From Thysanoteuthis rhombus (taxonomy: Eukaryota; Mollusca; Cephalopoda; Oegopsida; Thysanoteuthidae), in assembly GCA_963457665.1 (NCBI GenBank), contig OY735206.1, positions 55,690,984 through 55,754,983 on the forward strand: a DNA stretch of 64,000 bases, in the 5' to 3' direction. A program made the position numbers and the translations under genes. Within the stretch, counting starts at the first letter, position 1, and each line of letters begins with the position of its first letter. The notes below the pieces were generated by a model. That model saw nothing but the letters and a program-made list of their open reading frames with translations. It had not been told where the DNA came from and did not search any database. Below, piece after piece: positions 59,620-64,000 of the stretch.

Positions 59620-60720
59620 TCCACCTGGATTCCAATCAGTATTGCTCTTTTATACTTTTTTCAATTGCAAATTACAAATAGCAAAGAACTGATTTTATTG
59701 TTGAATTAGCTGAGCTTTATCAGCTTTATATATACAAGGCCTGTCAGGGGACATAACGCCTGTCCGGGAACTTATGACTATCTGAAAAAGCAAGTAGCGC
59801 GACCTTGGTCTAACATGGCAGCCAATCAGATGGAACCTCCTTGCATATGTGTAAACGAACACTGTCTTTGTGACTTACTGGACAATAAAAACGCTGATGA
59901 ACTAGCTTACATAGTGTGATCGTTGCATTTTGGCTTTATGCAAGGAGACTTCAGACTTTGGATGAGATTAAGGGTGACATGACGACGCAGCTGATGGCGA
60001 TTAAGACAGGGGACTTGGAATAGACGCTAAAATAAGTATGTGAGGTCTCTTGTTGACTATGCTGATGGGGACTAAAGCACAATTGCCCAACACAACGCTA
60101 TTTGTTGTTATTATGACATAGCTTAATTGTGTCTGAGACTAGATTCCAAACCTCATCTCTATGGCGACCTAATATACATAATATACCTACAACAAACATA
60201 TAAACACATACACACCCAACACAACAATTACCATAAATAGCAAGGCATGCTGGGAATGAGGAAGTAGCTATGTACGTGACTAGGTTGATAGAGTGGAGGT
60301 TAGGTTACGCTGAACACTAATATTTGTATTCAAGGATACACTGAAAATTTAAATTCATGTCCACGACGCAGCTCAATTCGCCAGGAGTTTGATTAGATAT
60401 GATCTCCTCACTTTTACAGTAATAGAATATCTAAAGCCTCAAACGACATTGATATGCAGTGATCTAAATCTTTCTTTTTCTCAATGTACCCTTGTGTATT
60501 CCCGTGTTCGTCTACGTGGTTAGTTAAGCAAAAAGAATCCAGTCTTTGACTTGAGAAATGGTAAACGTATTTGACATAGACTGAGCAATTCCTTTCAGCT
60601 CCCGCCCTTATATATCGCAATCCTCATGATGTTTTATGGATATTTACCTTCTGATACAGCGAGCAATCGAAGAGAACTTATTTCTCCTTGGATTACACAC
60701 TTTATCTTAGGGCGTATCCA
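59620..60720. other. Non-coding stretch, nothing firmly recognised
   Basis: The part at 59740-59940 has relatively high GC, an AATAAA and TG/CA edges, but no repeats at its ends that I can confirm. No gene recognised. Confidence 0.3.
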
Positions 60721-60722
60721 AG

Positions 60723-60726
<4 letters not shown>

Positions 60727-60794
<68 letters not shown>

Positions 60795-60824
60795 GGACAG
60801 AGAGAGAGAGAGAGAGAGAGAGCG
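60727..60824. repeat. (GA)n-(GACA)n-(GA)n compound microsatellite
   Basis: A GACA core of about ten units lies between two GA arrays. Confidence 0.97.
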
Positions 60825-60829
60825 TTGAT

Positions 60830-62610
60830 AGCATTGCTTATCAGGAGAGGATTGGGATACAAAGTTATTTCCATTTTTTTACCATAATTATAATTTCTTC
60901 TTCAAAGAATTTTAATGTTGTATTTTGTTGTAGCATCAGTTGCCAATAGCGTCCATGAATATACGAGTATATTAAATAAGAATGATAGAAGTAGGTAAAC
61001 ATTAAGATTAATGAATAAAAAAGAAGGTGAGGGTTGAAAGAAATGAAGAATTGCCAAGCAAGTGACGATTGGGACAAAAGAGTATGAAGATAGAAAAAGG
61101 AAGAAAAAGAGATTTGATACGCCATTTTTCAGTCCATGAAGAATAAACTTCAATAACGCGTGGGAATAAGAGGAGATAAAAATCATATAATTCGTACGTT
61201 AATCGAATGAGTACAAACTTATTTTCATGTAGTGAACGAAAAAGAAAAACCCAAAGGGGCCACGCCTCATCTTCAGCACATTTGATTAAAACGGTAATGA
61301 TAAAAAGAATAAAAAGAAAGGTGAATTGAGTATGAATGAAAGAATATAAAGGCTTAGAATAAAAGGTTTTGTTTGGGCTTAGGGCAAGAGTTCGGGTATT
61401 TAATCAAATATGTCATTTTAAAAAATTTTTTTTTAGTGTCATCTTTTATAGTGTCACTTTTGCCTTGCCATTTTTACATAACTGATAGGGATACCCGGCG
61501 TTAATCGGAGAAAAATGAAAATATTAACAACATAGAAATGCAATTCATATTTTACCGTATTCATAAAAAAGTGTGTGTGTTTCTATGTGTGTGTGCGCGC
61601 GTGCGTAAAGCTTCCCTCACACTCAAACAGGCCTGCATAGCTCCACTAAAATCCTTCAGAACATTATTTTTCTCAAAACTGAGAATTCACAAGCTCACTT
61701 TTGGCGTTAGTACATCACTCGTCTAAATTGACTATCGGATTTGAATAGAACCCACATTTGGTTTGGGATGAAGGTAAGGGTTAAGGTTAAGATTATTCCT
61801 CAAAGAAAAACATGTTAAAGCGTCGGGTCAATGTCACATCCCGGGAAAATATTGCCAAACTAACACCAGGAAAAGAGACATTCCTATCCTTGGCATTTCA
61901 ACGACTAACTGAAAGTAAGGGTTTAGTTAAGTATTACAGTCAGAGTGTAAATAGAACTTCCCTCAAGCACTGACAAATATCCGGGAAGGAAACAATAAAT
62001 TTAGATCATTTGAAATGATTTGAGAAAAGATGAGTTCATTTCCCATGCTTTTGACCGCTTGGTTTTCAAGCTTTTAACCGCAAATTAGTGATTCGAAAAA
62101 AGTAGTTATGACCTTTATCCGACCTCCGAGGAGTTAGGGAATCTCAAGATCTGATTGTGGCGTCAATCTCGTTTAAAATAACACTCAGGAGGGGGGTTAT
62201 TACTGGCACATGAACAGGCACTCCCGTGATGTTACTCAGTTATAACGGTGAGATGCTATTGAGTAAGTTTGTATACTGTGGGACTGTCGTATCCACAATG
62301 ACCGGGATAGTCCTCCTTCACATGAGATTCAAAGTTTTTTGACAATATATGGCATAACCAAAGTTTATCACCCTCCTTTCATCACTGTCCAGATGTCACT
62401 CTCTAAGACCTCAGCCATATACAAACGAGTTACTGTGGAGTCAATCTATGCAAACATGACATGGCAACTGGATGAGGGTTTGCAAAGTGTAAGGAGTACT
62501 TGGATAAGTGTGTGAGTTCCCAAGGGGAGATCTGGGGGGTGGGGGATAATTGGTTGCCACCTACCGAGGTAGACTATTCTTTCGTTAAAATCAAATCGCT
62601 GAATACTTTC
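60830..62610. other. Long non-coding stretch, nothing recognised
   Basis: Purine-rich at about 60970-61110. No recognised element or credible exon. Confidence 0.35.
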
Positions 62611-62616
62611 CTGATA

Positions 62617-62655
62617 CACACACACGCACACACACACACATACATACATACATAT
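62617..62655. repeat. (CA)n-(CATA)n microsatellite
   Basis: Short CA array followed by CATA units. Confidence 0.95.
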
Positions 62656-62910
62656 ATTACTCAATCTGTAAAAACAACAAAAAACCAATGAATACAGATT
62701 TTATTCGTTGTAGATGTTTAATCACGGTACTCAATATACAACACGGTGAACAGAGCTACTGATATATACAGAATAAAAATGACACGGACATATACCAGTG
62801 AATGTTAACATATCATGCCTCTCATTCTCATCAGCAACAATTCATGCGTTGTTTTCCGTGAATTATTAAAACAACCAGCCCTATTGCATTTGATTAACGT
62901 ATTTTACAAT

Positions 62911-62944
62911 TATCCAATCAGCTTTGAATGTTCCAAAACGCCTT

Positions 62945-63002
<58 letters not shown>

Positions 63003-63036
63003 GAGGCTTCAGGAAACATTCAAACCTGATTGGATA
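62911..63036. mobile_element. Inverted repeat with (TA)n core, MITE-like
   Basis: The left arm (62911-62949, TATCCAATCAGCTTTGAATG and on to CCTTACAATATA) is a close reverse complement of the right arm (62998-63036, which reads TTGTGAGGC... to CCTGATTGGATA). The centre is a perfect TA array of about 50 bases. It looks like a small fold-back element whose loop has expanded as a microsatellite. Confidence 0.7.
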
Positions 63037-63064
63037 TATATATATATATAGTCACACACACACG

Positions 63065-63104
<40 letters not shown>

Positions 63105-63108
63105 CACA

Positions 63109-63174
<66 letters not shown>
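63035..63174. repeat. (TA)n-(CA)n-(TA)n compound microsatellite
   Basis: Short TA array, about 90 bases of CA repeats with few interruptions, then TA. Confidence 0.97.
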
Positions 63175-63177
<3 letters not shown>

Positions 63178-63553
63178 CAGGTCACGACTGCATGGCAGCA
63201 GCTGATCATCAAACTTACTACAGTAATGATGAATGACGTGCTGGGCATGTTGACCATCACTTCAGGGTACGTGTCTTCAAGTTTTCGTCTGTACGTAGTT
63301 TTATTAATGATATTTACTAAGTTCAGTACAGCAGACGGTGACATGTACGTTGCATCCGGTTAGGATCATATTCATGAGCGCAACAATTAACAATGAGACA
63401 AGCTTGATAATGTTCGGTCAACAGCAGATGCATGAGTATTTATATATGAACGTATTGATGATTGTTATTAAGCATTTTCCAGTCGAATGCAACTAAGTAA
63501 CAAGCCTGGCTACAACAAGATCAAACTTCACTCCATTCTATTGAAGTTGATAA

Positions 63554-63568
63554 CTGCAACTATATACG

Positions 63569-63649
<81 letters not shown>

Positions 63650-63658
63650 GTAGTTGCA

Positions 63659-63702
<44 letters not shown>
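63554..63702. repeat. (TA)n array in an inverted repeat, plus second (TA)n
   Basis: A TA array of about 70 bases (63576-63645) lies between CTGCAACTATATA on the left (63554) and TATAGTTGTAGTTGCAG on the right (63643-63659). These are reverse complements apart from a short insertion. A second TA array follows at 63663-63700. Confidence 0.85.
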
Positions 63703-63703
<1 letters not shown>

Positions 63704-63768
63704 TATGGACTATTGACTTATAAGGATTAATAAACCTTACCACCAAACACTTCATTCCCGAGTCCGTC

Positions 63769-63845
<77 letters not shown>
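63769..63845. repeat. (CT)n-(TA)n microsatellite
   Basis: CT array then TA array next to a tRNA-like sequence. Confidence 0.97.
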
Positions 63846-63852
63846 CAAAAAA

Positions 63853-63935
63853 AACAGTCGCTTTAGCGCAGTTGGTAAGAGAGCCAACTTCTAATAACAT
63901 GACCATGATTCAAAATCACGGTTGGGATATGGTAA
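63853..63935 (+). mobile_element. tRNA-like SINE head or pseudo-tRNA
   Basis: GTCGCTTTAGCGCAGTTGGT is a strong tRNA 5' half and A box. AACTTCTAATA resembles an arginine-type anticodon loop (TCT). GATTCAAAATC is a B-box-like block about 45 bases downstream of the A box. The anticodon stem does not pair well and the acceptor stem is not closed, so it is not a working tRNA gene. Confidence 0.5.
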
Positions 63936-64000
63936 TACTATAGATAGCTTTTGTTTAACGTGACGTGATAGACAATCATTGAATAGTGTTCGCCTCTATA

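Noticed and set aside
59740-59940. Possible solo LTR (TG start, AATAAA, CA-like end)
   Set aside because: No target-site duplication, partner repeat or internal sequence could be seen, so the edges are not supported.
61760-61800. GGGTTAAGGTTAAG resembling telomere repeats
   Set aside because: Only two or three imperfect units, not an array of TTAGGG.

Overview
This window looks like AT-rich, non-coding DNA from a metazoan nuclear genome. The organism is probably a mollusc and most likely a cephalopod. That inference rests on dense (TA)n, (CA)n, (GATA)n and (AAT)n microsatellites, tRNA-derived SINE-like repeats, and a mix of decayed retroelements: RTE-like LINEs, LINEs with a restriction-like endonuclease (RLE), a Penelope-like fragment and an unusual YIDD reverse-transcriptase fragment. 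I found no host protein-coding gene that I can defend. Most of the longer open frames are polypurine tracts, microsatellite translations or transposon pieces. There are no operons, CRISPR arrays or bacterial-type signals. Everything here is read by eye; family names come from motif recognition, not from a database search.

Layout. 1-3110: non-coding DNA with a ~1 kb polypurine tract and a 604-bp tandem duplication. 3120-4620: a SINE-like copy and two RTE-like LINE tails. 4850-7720: compound microsatellites and a degenerate minisatellite. 7720-12730: no recognisable element. 12730-14640: a SINE-like copy between two TA arrays, then a decayed RLE-type LINE. 15680-16510: a degenerate repeat cluster. 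17460-19710: three 5'-truncated RLE-LINE tails. 20570-20900: two tRNA-like SINE heads. 23800-28500: microsatellites and one RTE-like tail. 28960-30260: three more RLE-LINE tails. 31070-31980: a composite SINE-like block. 36545-36965: a Penelope-like C-terminal fragment. 38390-39110: an RTE-like LINE with an RT active-site motif. 40521-44210: a near full-length, dead R4/Dong-like LINE sitting between (AAT)n tracts. 44260-44740: a three-unit degenerate tandem repeat. 46900-49035: TA arrays with tRNA-like heads, a 119-bp tandem repeat and a 167-bp palindromic MITE-like element. 50608-52190: an RT fragment and an antisense RTE-like LINE. 52750-54350: microsatellites and a second copy of the palindromic element. 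56315-58290: antisense RTE-like tails and a polypurine tract. 59530-64000: tRNA-like pieces, microsatellites and a second palindrome with a (TA)n core.

The best-supported biology is the R4/Dong-like LINE family. The full-length copy and at least two truncated copies abut (AAT)n at the 5' side and (AAT)n or (AAC)n at the 3' side. That is what insertion into TAA repeats, as described for Dong elements, would leave. This family carries a 23-residue tandem repeat near its N-terminus and a duplicated ~115-bp unit in its 3' UTR. Retroelement tails and microsatellites appear to have shaped most of the window together.
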